This document shows, piece by piece, positions 24,603 through 42,371 of a stretch of DNA of 64,000 nucleotides (the first letter of the stretch is position 1; each line of letters starts with the position of its first letter). The stretch lies in NCBI RefSeq assembly GCF_031143425.1, contig NC_090442.1, forward strand, positions 421,431,776 through 421,495,775, given 5' to 3'. The translations under genes were made by a program, and so were the position numbers. The DNA comes from Pleurodeles waltl. Lineage: Eukaryota > Chordata > Amphibia > Caudata > Salamandridae. The notes beneath the pieces are model-generated. The model was not told the DNA's origin. It did no database searches and saw nothing but the letters and a program-made list of their open reading frames with translations.

Positions 24603-26861
24603 TGTCAGAAATGGGGTTAAAAATTTGGGAAGGGAGTATTCCGACAACTTAATATATATTCAATATGGTTAGGTCAAAACTAGGGGTGGGTGGAATTCAC
24701 AGAATTAGGGGCCATATGCATCATTACTCACAATAGCAATTACCTAATTGCGATTTTTAGCGAATCGCAATTAAGTAATCGCTATTGGAATGTATAAAAC
24801 TCCAGGAGTTTCACACTGCGATTCTCAAGAGCTCGCAAATAGACTTACCTAATGAATATTCATGAGGTAGGTCCCAATTTGCGAGCCATTACGAATGGCT
24901 ACCATCACAGAGATGTGGCCTGCTGGGCTCAGCAGACCACCATGTCTGTGATTGCTTTTCAATAAAGCAATCTTTTTTTTAAGTACAGCCTGTTTTCCTT
25001 AAATGAAAACGGGATGCTTTTAAAAATGAAAAATTAAAAGTTTTCTTTTCATTTTTTAAGAGCAGGCAGTGGTCCATGGGAAGGGGGTGTTATACACTTC
25101 TGAAGCTCTTTTGAAGTTCCCCCTAGATCAAAGGCATTTTGAGTATAAATAGAGGGGGTTGTGCCCCATGTTTGCAGACACTGCATTGGACTTGTAACCA
25201 GATGTTACACTTTGCCAGAGGACTGCCAGGAGGAATCGCCATTGGACTTAGTTGCTGTAGTGGTGACCTGCTGCCTGCTGGGCTGTGAGGATTGCCTCTC
25301 TGCTACAGGAGCCCGGTGTGCTGGCCTGCTGCCTACATCCCTTCTGGTGTTCCCCCAGTGTCCTCCCAAGGCCTGTTGGTTTGGCCCCTGGTTGATGTGA
25401 CACCAGGGTAATCAAGAGGGGCATTGGTGCACCTCTGCTGTAGGACTCTGGTGGTCTGTGAGTCCATCAGAGGGGTGAGCTACAGCCATGCTGGAGTGCT
25501 CCTGATTTGGCCTTTGATGTTTACTGTCAGTACGTAGAGAGTGCTGCATGAGGCCCTGTGTTTTCCCCTGGCGTGTGGGGAGGGGTGCCTTACCTGCAGG
25601 ACGGTGCCAGTAGTGAGTTTTGGGTGCTGTCCTCCCGGGGCCCCTGGGTCTTTAGGAGACCTGTCGCTGTCCTTCCCCACCTCTCCAGGGAGAGAGATAA
25701 CCCCTTGGGAGGAGTACCTTCGCAGTAGCAGTGCAGGGGGAAGAGCAGTAAAAGCTGCCTCGTGCGTTCGTGGGTGGGCGGCCCCCAGTTCCGGAGACCT
25801 TCATGGTGCCGGTCTGAAGGAGGCCCCCAGATGGGTTTGCAGTAGCCTGCCCTGCGCCCCAAGGAGAGCCACGGGTGAGCCGTGCCTTGGGGGAGTTTAG
25901 TAGCCACCGCGCTATCTTTGTGGACGGCCTTGCCCACCTAAGGTGAAAAGGGCCATATTCAACAGAGCCAAGGCACCACCCACAGGCAGAGGCCTTTTAG
26001 GAATTCTGCATGGGGGAGCCCAAGAAGGGCTTCCCCACCATCCGCTACCGGGTCTGGACCCCCCCTTAATGCATACCTTGATAAGGGCCCGGGGGAATCG
26101 CCTGCTGAGGAGGGATTCACCACTGGGAGAAGTAAAAACAATTTATCATAAATACGGTGCTAGGAGTGCAGGAGTGTTGGGCACCTTATGTTGTTGGTGT
26201 GTAAGTACTGCCCAACCTATAAAAGGAGCGCAAATGTGCTGTGGCTTTCATACAGAAGGTATTTTTTGTGATGCCTGTACTTTTGGTGATTTCACATGCC
26301 GTATAACCTATTGAAGGGGTGCAGTCACGCTGGGTCTCATGGTGACGTGGTTGATGTCCATAGCTATATGGTGATGCGATAGTGAATCATTTACATTCTA
26401 GTACTGCATTTTATACGCTCAGCATTCACTGTACGTTACTTTATGCCTTGCATTGTCAGGACAAACATAGACTATGGTGTGACGATATAATCTGCTCAGT
26501 GATGGTGTTTCCATGACGTGCAATGCAGAATTGTTTCTTGTATTTGCACTCGTGATGTTTGACAGTTGCCAAGGTGATAACTGTTTTATGTGGTTTTGGT
26601 CCATGATTTACGATTAATAAATATTGTATTTTTACATGCTGCTGTGTGGAGTTTCTTTTGTGGTTTATTTATTGTGTCATGGGTGTGTTGTGCAAATGCT
26701 TTACACATTGCCTCTGGGATAAGCCTGACTGCCCTGGCCCAGCTACTAAGGGGGTGAGCAGGAGTTATCTTGGGTGTGTAGCTTCCTCACCATGACTAGA
26801 GTGAGGGTCCCTTCTTGGACAGGGTGCAAACCACTGCCAACTATAGGCCCCATTTCTAACA
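24603..26861. repeat. Composite repeat region with inverted TGT(C/T)AGAAATGGGG ends
   Basis: The left end TGTCAGAAATGGGG (24603-24616) is an inverted match to CCCCATTTCTAACA at the right (26848-26861). A TATA-like TATAAATA lies near 25144, and a minus-strand CAATAAATAAACC lies near 26665. The last 280 bp (26580-26861), read on the minus strand from TGTTAGAAATGGGGCC, has the look of a dispersed LTR or retroelement end. Open frames of 115-123 codons at 25541-26314 match no family I know. No target duplication was found, so this may be two separate fragments rather than one element. Confidence 0.35.
24708..25075. mobile_element. Truncated fold-back MITE
   Basis: It begins GGGGCCATATGCATCATTAC directly after TTA. 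Internal inverted modules follow (AATTGCGATTTTT / GCGAATCGCAATTA; TTTGCGAGCCATTACGAATGG). The expected right-hand inverted end is missing. TTA plus a GGGG-type end suggests the Harbinger group. Non-coding. Confidence 0.45.
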
Positions 26862-29533
<2,672 letters not shown>

Positions 29534-29757
29534 TGAATTGATTATTCATAGTTCACAACACACAAACTCAACCACCTTTAATAATAATTTTATAATTTAA
29601 CAACTTGGTAATTTTAAGATCTTGACAAGTACCTCAAGTGACGTATGTGGTTATAGAATAATATTTAGAGCTTTGCAAAATGTTGAGGGGGATTGTGAGG
29701 AGAGGACTTTTCCTCTGACAAACTGAGAGAGAATGCAATCCTCATGACAGGTCGAGA

Positions 29758-29785
29758 GGTGAAGGCCGATGAAGGCCGATAAAGG
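29758..29785. repeat. 12-bp tandem duplication
   Basis: A GAAGGCCGATGAAGGCCGAT run followed by a partial third unit (AAAGGC). A local slippage repeat. Confidence 0.6.
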
Positions 29786-31294
29786 CATGTCTATGTATCA
29801 TATTAAACCTTGCCACAGCATCCTTGTTTGAGAAATCCTCCAGAGTCAAACCAAGAATCCATCTACTATCCTTTAGTCACATGTGCCCAGCTTACTCTGA
29901 TTAAAGTGATGGAGGTGAAATAGTCAACAACTTCACATGTGAAATAGTTGTAAGATTGCAACAAAGATTGCAAGGTCCAGTCCAAGCCCATGAAAAGATA
30001 ACATTTGTTAAAAAATAATCCAAAATATTTGGAGAAAAACAACGAAGGGAAATTGGAGAAAATGGCTTGAATCATTACTAAGCCAATTAAGTTAATGTTA
30101 ATGTGGTATGTTATATAAATTAAAGCAAGTCAAATTGGAAACTAAGAAGTGTCAAAAAAATAACCCAGTGTCTGGCTTTCCAGTGGCACGTCTTTAAGTG
30201 ACACAATTCATGAATGTACATCACTGAATAGGGTTGCAGCAAGGCCAGTTGCACAAAGTTGCATTTTAACTTATTCTCTTTTCTGGATCAAACACTTTAA
30301 CAGTGGAATGGAACCCCACATTTCTACCAGTTAATGCTCCATGATGTCAGATCAGTTGGTCAGCCCATTGATGTGGAGAAGAAATCCAAAGAAAACGCAC
30401 CATGTGGTGCAAGGTGCCTGCAATGTTCAATGGTACATTACTGGATGATTTGGGCGACTTCTCTTGATCAGTTCTGGCCAGCTGAGAATGAAGAGTTGCA
30501 TGAGCTCGGATGCAACTTGTGAGAGCTTCCAGTGGAGAGGCTTGCCAGTGGTGAATAATGAGAGGCAATCCGAGGGGCTGGCATATGTTGGGGGATGTTG
30601 GCTTTTTCCCAAATTGATGCAGTATTCTGTCTTCAGAAAGAGGTCAGACTTGCTTCGACTTTTTCAGTGTAGAGGTTCAGTTCCCAGCACCAATGTATAC
30701 TTCTCATGTAAATCTGCAATTGGATTTTTGGCAGACTTAGTTTAACAGATCACCCAGGGAACTTTCAGGTAGACCTCCTTCATAAAAGTATGGGGCAATA
30801 CAATCTCTAAAAGTTACAACAGTGTCCACTGCAGTTCTTGACTTACATTTTTCTCCTTTAGCTTCAGGGCCTCCAGTTGACTGCGGCTCAGCAGCACTTT
30901 TCTTAAGGGTATGTTGGGAATTAGCTTCTCCAAACATATCTTTTTCATGTGAATACCGGTTTTTAGGTTGAGCTTACTAAACAGTGCATGCACTGCCTGT
31001 TGGAATGTATATTGTGGCTTACTATTAACAAAGAGGGGCTTGGAGGGTGCCCGTTGTTTAACATAGTTTGGATTTCTTTGTCACTCGCATTGGGCCGCTA
31101 ATTATTTGTGTCCCAACTTCTCAAATGTGTGTTTGTCCCTCCCATGGAGCATTGTCTCTTTACCATATATGTGTTTGTCTGTGCTTGATGTTAGGGAACT
31201 ACTTTTTGCTTTTTGTGTAAGCATGCATAGAAAGTGCATGCATTCATGAGATGTCTCCTTCGTTTACTCCTCTCTCTTCTCCTAGTCCCCATCT
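29786..31294. other. Intronic sequence, nothing recognised
   Basis: No exon or mobile-element coding sequence was seen. Overlapping open frames near 30334-30745 have no domain support. Confidence 0.45.
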
Positions 31295-31495
31295 GTGTTG
31301 TATTCTCCCATGGGTTCTCTGTGTTGCATTTACCCTATCCTCTGTTGCGTGTGTGCCCTCCCCTGTGCTGCTTCCGCGTCCCCCTGCCATCCTGATGTTG
31401 CTACTGTGTCTCTTGCCTTTCCCGGTGTTGCTCCTGGGTCTCCTACACTCCCCTGTGTTGCTTCTGATTCCCCCTGTTGCTGTGTCCCGTTTGTT
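31295..31495. repeat. Degenerate CCCCTGTGTTGCT minisatellite
   Basis: About seven imperfect units of roughly 25-33 bp built around a TGTTGCT core followed by CTG.GTCTCC and CCCCTG. The unit is seen in variant forms near 31320, 31340, 31360, 31395, 31425, 31457 and 31475. It accounts for the 105-codon open frame there, which is low-complexity and not a gene. Confidence 0.6.
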
Positions 31496-31680
31496 TCCAC
31501 TCACCACCCACTTTAAACAAATTAAAAACACTTTTCTTAATTTTATTTTGTTTTTAGTGAATATGTAACTGAAAACAAAAAGAAGTGTTTGTGCCATTTT
31601 GTAGTGTGTGGGACTACAAAATGCAGTGAGTAAGCTCAGCAAGCAAGTCTGACCACTACATGGGATGTTGGGTGGGTGGG

Positions 31681-31815
31681 ATAATGAAAGTCTAGGAAAA
31701 ACATACCCTTCTAATCTATTTCATGCAGTTTGCATGCATCTCTTTGCTGGCAGTTCATAGCTTTTATGTGCTATGTTACAATTGTAACTCTGAACTGCAG
31801 GTTACAAAAGGATGT
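31681..31815 (+). repeat. 135-bp dispersed direct repeat, copy 1
   Basis: Nearly identical to 32576-32711, with only a few mismatches and a 1-bp indel. It starts ATAATGAAAGTCTAGG and ends GTTACAAAAGGATGT. The two copies are 0.76 kb apart in direct orientation. No coding content and no recognised SINE signature. Confidence 0.85.
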
Positions 31816-32575
31816 TGGTTGTGTGGGTCCCCCCTCCCAAGAACATTTGGAAAGATATAGCAAAAATGGTGCATTCTACAAAAAATATTTTATTATATAT
31901 TCAAAATATTAGCTTTTAAAGCATAGTAAATGATGACCTTACAGTGTACTAGTGTACCCAGTCATAACCACAGGCATTCTTACAGAGAACACAAAAAAAT
32001 AGATGTGAAATATGAATTTAAGTATATCATATGTGCACACACATTCACTGTTAAGCACAACCAAGAAGATGAGAACAGAATGAAAGATCATTTTGAGGGA
32101 TGTTAGCATCCTCCACTTCAATAGGCAGCATGGCAGGGTCAGCTTTAATGCTGCTGGTGCCCTGTGCAACAATATTTTTGAGTGCTTCTTCCCATGGACT
32201 GCCTCCTCAACAGAATCTCTCACTATCACTTTCCAACAGTGCTCCTCATCTCTCCATAGCCCCTCTCTCACATGTATTTCCTTTGTTTTATAGTGCCTCT
32301 CATACAAGTGTAGGGTGTTCGAGCACTTTACATCCCACACAAATACAGAGACAATGATTCATAAGTGTGAATCAGTGTATAGAAAATGTTACATTAAAAC
32401 AAACGTCACTACAAAGTGTTGGATGCAAATGTCATCCATACTAGTAGGCATTTTTTAAGATCGCTTGATCTGGAGAAGTACAAATTCAAGACTCGAAACA
32501 TAACCCAGTGCTTAAAATAATTGGATTTACTACTAATAAGTTGTTTCTACTTAAACCCTTTTTGGCAACATCAGG

Positions 32576-32711
32576 ATAATGAAAGTCTAGGAAAAAACAT
32601 AGCCTTCTAATCTATTTCATGCAGTTTGCATGTGTCTCTTTGCTGGCAGTTCATAGCATTTATGTGCTATGTTACAATTGTAACTCTGAACTGCAAGTTA
32701 CAAAAGGATGT
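32576..32711 (+). repeat. 136-bp dispersed direct repeat, copy 2
   Basis: Partner of 31681-31815. The edges of similarity are sharp, as expected for a recent segmental copy or for two insertions of one short element. Confidence 0.85.
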
Positions 32712-34644
32712 CTATGACCAAATCAGTAACCCAGTGAGCTATCCACATAAAATACAGTTCTTTGAGCTGCATGGTACTACATAGCTAGCATGTTAAGACT
32801 CTGCTCTGCTTTAGATGAGTCAAAACTGCCAAAACTGTCTAAACTTCTAGCCCTCTCCAGCAGAAACATTAATCATCAGAGTTATCTTGACATTTGTATT
32901 GTTGTCTGAAAACTGCTAGATATGAAAGGAACTCTGTAGCAGGTGTTTTTAAACCCATAACAATTTTCAACCCACAGTCTCCCCCATCTCAGAAATTAGG
33001 GCAGTGGGTGTTTTTTTTTTTTTTTTAACGGCACACTTGAGTGCACATGTGGACCCCTGGGAGGCTGTAAAAGAAAGTGAGTGGATTTGTTCTCTTGGTG
33101 ATTTTGTTACTGGTGGCCGATATTGCATGAGTGCAGCAAAGGAGGACCCCAGGAACAAAACAGGCCCCTACCCCTCAAGCCTCCTGGGGAAATTCTTGAT
33201 ATGAGCAGTCCGGCCTTGAATGTGATGTAGACATAGGTGAACGGTGTGGTCAATTTAAAGAAGCTCATGAGTGGGCCCCAGTTAAGGAGAGCTGTTGACC
33301 ACTTTTAAGGTGGGACTGTTAAAATAAGCTAGCTAATAGACTTTAACGACGACGTAGACTCTGGACTTTGGAGGAAAGGTAGAAATAGACCCACAGAAAT
33401 GTCTGTGGACCATGTAGGTGTTTTGAAAACAGATACATAGCTTGACTGGATGGTATATAAGCATCCTAGTTACAACATTGACTGAGACCTGAAGAATTCT
33501 ATGTCATGCTCCCTGTTACCTACCTAAACCAATTATGATTTCATTAATGTATTTGTGTAACTCCCTGTTTATATGAACTTTCTGTAGTTCTCTAGTAGCC
33601 TGTGTAATATTCCAGACAGCTATAGGTGTTACCTGGTTGATAATCAAATAGATCACTTCAAGTCCTGGAGATACGTCCCTTTTCTAAAATACCCTCCAAG
33701 GCTTGATCTGTACCAGATGCTTTTCCAGCTGAGGCATCCACACAAATCAGTTTCACCTGCAGCCAGGGAACAACATAAACAACTGTTAATTAAATAGATG
33801 CCACTACATTGACATGACAACTACTGAGAATGTCACTAAATAGAAGACTATAAACACAGAAATCATCATAAAGCTGAGGATAAGGGGTATTGTTGGGATT
33901 GGGGTTATGATTAGGGTAGTGTTATGCTTATGCCTACATTCAGAGTTAGATTTGCGATTATAGTTAGGCCAGGCTTAATATTAGTACACATAACCTTGCA
34001 CTTTGCTTATTAGTCTCAGTATTAGTATTCTCAGTGGTGGTTTTTTAATGATGTGGATACTATGTAGTAATATGTCAATGTGGTTTTATTCTATGCAGTG
34101 ACATAAACCTAGGTGATTACTAATTATAAGTGCGTAAAATTTGACTTTTCTACATTGTCACCCCAGATTCTTCACCTCTTTCTGGACGCTAGTTTGCTGA
34201 CTTTAATTCTCTGTTCACTTTACTGCTGCAAAAGAGTAAAACAGTGCTTGTGCTTTCTCTCTGTAACGTGCTGTACATTTGACTCCCGATTTGGCTTATT
34301 TAACTCCCCTATAACCCACCATAAGGGGTACCTAAATTGTGCCATTGATAGGGAAAGGTAACTGTCATATGCAGGCACTAGTGTGTATTTATACCACTAA
34401 TGTGTATGGCAAGATATGTGTCGGCTAAGGGCTCACAGTGATTTTGCTGGCCTTATTTTAAATGCAGTGCAGTAACACATCAGGGAAAGGACCTTTGCCA
34501 TGTAGGAAAAGCCTCATTTTATATATTCATATTTCAGCCCTACAGTGTGCCTTCTAGCCCACAAGGCAGGGTGATAATGTAAAAAAGTGAGTACACACAT
34601 TTTGGGGTTTGAATGCCCTCAATCTGAAATATAACACAAACATT
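32712..34644. other. Intronic sequence, nothing recognised
   Basis: It contains a poly(T) tract at about 33011-33027 but no recognisable gene or transposon body. Confidence 0.45.
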
Positions 34645-35274
34645 GGTGGTCATTCTGACCCTGGCGGTCTTTGACCGCCAGGGCGGAGGACCGCGGGAGC
34701 ACCGCCGACAGGCCGGCGGTGCTCCAATGGGGATTCCGACCGTGGCGGTAAAGCCGCGGTCGGACCGGCACCACTGGCGGGGTCCCGCCAGTGTACCGCG
34801 GCCCCATTGAATCCTCCGCGGCGGCGCAGCTTGCTGCACCGCCGCGGGGATTCCGACCCCCCCTACCGCCATCCAGATCCCGGCGGTCGGACCGCCGAGA
34901 TCCGGATGGCGGTAGGGGGGGTCGCGGGGCCCCTGGGGGCCCCTGCAGTGCCCATGCCACTGGCATGGGCATTGCAGGGGCCCCCGTAAGAGGGCCCCTA
35001 CATGTATTTCACTGTCTGCTGCGCAGACAGTGAAATACGCGACGGGTGCAACTGCACCCGTCGCACAGCTTCCACTCCCCCGGCTCGATTCCGAGCCGGC
35101 TTCATCGTGGAAGCCTCTTTCCCGCTGGGCTGGCGGGCGGTCTGAAGGAGACCGCCCGCCAGCCCAGCGGGAAAGTCAGAATTACCGCCGCGGTCTTTCG
35201 ACCGCGGAACGGTAACCTGACGGCGGGACTTTGGCGGGCGGTCTCCGCCGCCCGCCAAGGTCAGAATGAGGGCC
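34645..35274. mobile_element. GC-rich multi-hairpin Harbinger-like MITE, copy A (630 bp)
   Basis: The ends GGTGGTCATTCTGACC and GGTCAGAATGAGGGCC are inverted, flanked by ATT on both sides. The interior is a series of perfect or near-perfect palindromes, including GGATGGCGGTAGGGGG and its inverse, a CCCATGCCACTGGCATGGG hairpin and the central TTTCACTGTCTGC...GCAGACAGTGAAA. It is much richer in GC than its surroundings. Open frames of up to 117 codons here are by-products of the palindromes. Non-autonomous. Confidence 0.8.
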
Positions 35275-36115
35275 ATTGTTTCCATTGGTAGGCCATGTAG
35301 ACTGTTCTCTGTGTCAGCTTAGAAAAGATGAAAAATACGTCTTGGGAATGGATTTAGAATGCTTTAAAGACATTTCCTGCTGAGCTGTTAAATCTGACTT
35401 AATGGTGAAATCAGAATTTGATATCCTAAGTAGAAAAGTAACTTTTTAAAAAGGGCTGAGCTATAACTGGCTTAAACCAGTTCTCTCACTCATCACACCT
35501 CAGAGCTGTAATGTGCATCCATGGCTGCAAGATTGACCAAACCTGGCTTATTGGACAATAGCCTGCCTCTGATCCCAGAAAAGGCCAATGATTGTTCACT
35601 GCAGACCACACTTAGTAGGTATCAGTTGCCTGGGAGTGGACAGGAACAGTTGGCAGAACCAGGAGCAGTTGTAGCACTACATTTTGTGACTTAGGGACGC
35701 CAAGGAGGGCTTTTCCTGTTCTTTCCTAGGACCCACATAGGTAGCCTGGCTCCAGTCTCAATATGAGGAAAACCTGTTTTGGTCCTGTCACGTCAGGTGG
35801 GAAAAGAGCTTATTTAAACAGAGAAGCAGCATTGACAACTGCTTCTGTCTTTGCCCATGCCAGAGGATTTGGACTTCCAAAAAAGTAACTTGGTCGAAGG
35901 AAAAACCTTTGACTGGGACAAGGTGGCAAAACTATCTGACCAATGAAGCAACCTCACCGGCTATGAAATACAAGCTTGTCATACTCAGAGGTTTTGCTTA
36001 CAAAACGATTTCAACTGGAGCGCAACGAGGATGCATATCTGACTTCAAGTGACCATTGATGGCCACAGTCTTGGACCCTGCCCAGCTGGAAGATTTTGAC
36101 TTCCATAAAAAAGAC
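35275..36115. other. Intronic sequence, nothing recognised
   Basis: Single-copy-looking AT-rich DNA between two MITEs. No feature was recognised. Confidence 0.45.
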
Positions 36116-36118
36116 TAA

Positions 36119-36669
36119 GGGGGTGATTCTGACCGCGGCGGTCGCCGCCCGCCAAGCGGTTCCCGCCGAAAGACCGCAGCGGTCATTCTGGCTTTCCCGC
36201 GGGGCCGGCGGCCGACCGCCAGAAGACCGCCGGCCGGCCCAGCGGGAAAGCCCCGTCAACAAGGAAGCCGGCTCAGAATTGAGCCGGCGGAGTTGAAGGG
36301 ATGCGACGGGTGCAGTGGCACCCGTTGCGATTTTCACTGTCTGCAAAGCAGACAGTGAAAATCTTTGTGGGCCCTCTTACGGGGGCCCCTCGACACCCCA
36401 TACCGCCATCCTGTTCCTGGCGGGCGAACCGCCAGGAACGGGATGGCGGTATGGGGTGTCAGAATCCCCATGGCGGCGCAGCAAGCTGCGCCGCCATGGC
36501 GGATTCCCATGGGCAGCGGAAAGTCGGCGGTACACCGCCGGCTTTCCGCTTCTGGCTGCGGCTGTACCGCCGCGGTCAGAATGCCCGGCGGAGCACCGCC
36601 AGCCTGTTGGCGGTGCTACCGCCAACCTCCGCCCTGGCGGTAATTACCGCCAGAGTCAGAATGACCCCC
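36119..36669. mobile_element. GC-rich multi-hairpin Harbinger-like MITE, copy B (551 bp)
   Basis: The ends GGGGGTGATTCTGACC and GTCAGAATGACCCCC are inverted, with TAA on each side (36116-36118 and 36670-36672). This is a clean 3-bp TWA duplication typical of PIF/Harbinger. It shares the central TTTCACTGTCTGC / GCAGACAGTGAAA hairpin and the TGCAGTtGCACCCGTCGC-type module with copies at 34645 and 53274. The right target copy is also the left target copy of the next MITE. Confidence 0.85.
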
Positions 36670-36672
36670 TAA

Positions 36673-36960
36673 GAGGCCAATTTAGATATTGGAAGGAGGC
36701 CCGTTCCACCTACAGGGCAATGGAATAAATTACTCCGTCACCTGAATTGGGTGGACAGTCATTTAACAAATTCTCCAATGGCTTTTATTCCTTTGAGCCA
36801 TCAAAGTTTGGCTACGGCGGTGACACAGTAGCCACAACCATAGCCAACCCTATAGTTCACCTGCATCTAAATCAGGTGGGCGGACCACAGTGTTGGTGGG
36901 GAGGGAACTCCATCACTACTGCAATGGAGTTCCCTTCCAATCAAAATCTAAATTGGCCCC
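36673..36960. mobile_element. Second Harbinger-like MITE abutting copy B (288 bp)
   Basis: The left end GAGGCCAATTTAGATATTGG and right end CCAATCAAAATCTAAATTGGCCCC are inverted. It is flanked by TAA at 36670-36672 and 36961-36963. The TIR sequence differs from the GC-rich family, so this is a separate MITE family. Non-coding. Confidence 0.72.
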
Positions 36961-36963
36961 TAA

Positions 36964-40801
<3,838 letters not shown>

Positions 40802-40805
40802 AGAA

Positions 40806-42326
40806 TGTTAACGCGTCCGTCTATGTTAATTTATACACATCAGGACTCGTTTTAGGTCGATGAATCTTTGGGCCCAGTGGTGAGACTCCGTAAGACGAGA
40901 TAACCAATCAATAAGTCAATCAATATGTCAATAACATTGTCAAAAGTTAGCATCAAAATATATTTAACTTCAGTCATTAATAAACCTTCGGCGCAATCAT
41001 GACCTTTCAGTCACGAATAACCACACCTTAATAGAGATTTTAGTGAATTTTATTCCCTATTGATTACAATCTAATAGTAAGTGCATTAGTCTCAAAACCA
41101 AGAAGCATATGAACATAATCACAAGGTGACAACTACGATAAGCTTTCAATAATGCAAAGATCATGAACATAAGATAGTTATGTCAATAAGAACAGATCGC
41201 GATACATAATACCTCCTAGAGGTCTCAGTTCAGCATAGCACTACGTCAGTCACATCAGTTCCGTCAGTCTAATGAATACCTCATCTAACCTCGAATTAGC
41301 ATTAACATGTGGGGCTTCATGTAAAACAATTTAGAACATCAATTTGGAAAACTTCTAGCTAAGATCTCTAATCAAAAACATACAGCAGTTGGTACCTAGA
41401 AAGAAAAGGCAAAATAGATTATATTAGTAATGTTATTACCCTCCTCTGGATAGGTCAGCATACAGGATCAGTCTTCGTCTTCAGGACATCAGTTAGATCA
41501 CTGTCAGTCTATCTAAGTAAAGGCAAGGGACACTCTCCCCTTAAGGAGGAAAGTGTAATGGGCAGTCTATGGGCAAAGATTATTGTCTAGTCTCAAGTCA
41601 CCAAATAGAGTGACAGAGTTTCTGGATGCAATCGATATCATTCTCTACCTAATGCGTCTTGTCTCCTGTGTCATGGGTTTTTATCCCTTTTCCCAAAATA
41701 CATTCCCCCAAAATTCTATTGGTCAGTCACTACACCCCACTATTGGTAACCAATCAAATTATACATTAAGTAATGCATTTGTCATTTCATGATATCTTTC
41801 TACATCCTAATTGGTCTTCATAATTGACGTTTTTCGTAGGTGGCATATCCAGGGTTATTTCATCTCCTTGGCACACATCTCGGGTCAAGAGTTCTCTTCT
41901 CCTCGCTTTATTGTCCTTGAAAGTGTCCATGTTTGTTTCGAAGTCTTATAATTTATACTAAAAGCTACTAGCATGCGAATGGGAGAGTTGGGCATTGTAG
42001 CGAATAAGTGAGGAAAAAGAACAATTGCTGGGTCATGGTCTTTTGCAAGTCAGCACACTGGAGAAACAGAAAAATACGCTTTTAATATGAGAGTTACACA
42101 GCTAATTCGCGACTCATGCTAACTTAAGATGTACGAGTTCTAATGAATGCGGTTTTATATGTGATAATGCACACAATTATAAATGATTATTTCTTTCAGT
42201 TGACATTAGTTTACACAGGTGAATAATTCTCCACGTTTATTAATACATTTCAATTATTAATGCAGCATTGTTAAACATAAGCATTTCACATCTATAACAT
42301 GTAATATTTTAAACTACGCTCTCTCA
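40806..42326 (-). repeat. 3' LTR of the complete provirus
   Basis: 1521 bp, with TG...CA ends (TGTTAACGCG and CTCTCTCA on the plus strand), about 98.5% identical to the 5' LTR. On the minus strand it carries CCAAT motifs and a TATA-like box (41678-41684), then AATAAA (41049-41054), implying an unusually long R region of roughly 600 nt. Confidence 0.93.
41049..41054 (-). terminator. Proviral polyadenylation signal
   Basis: AATAAA on the minus strand in the 3' LTR, conserved at 54410-54415 in the 5' LTR. It is the natural 3'-end signal for proviral transcripts. Confidence 0.6.
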
Positions 42327-42337
42327 GTCCCTCCTCT
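42327..42337 (-). promoter_or_regulatory. Polypurine tract
   Basis: The minus strand reads AGAGGAGGGAC immediately before the LTR start TGAGAGAG. It is the expected plus-strand primer for reverse transcription. Confidence 0.72.
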
Positions 42338-42371
42338 GATGACGCTCGTCATCACACAATCTTTTGATCTT

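Noticed and set aside
25541..26314. Open frames of 115-123 codons on both strands
   Set aside because: GC-rich repeat sequence without recognisable domains. Overlapping frames on opposite strands argue against coding.
33885..33985. GGGTTA/TTAGGG-like stretch resembling an interstitial telomere
   Set aside because: Only isolated imperfect units (GGGGTTATG, TTAGGGTAG, GTTAG); no tandem array.
34540..36728. Open frames of 80-137 codons on both strands (34.5-36.7 kb)
   Set aside because: They fall inside GC-rich palindromic MITEs, where low stop density and mirrored frames are expected. No domain or splice context.
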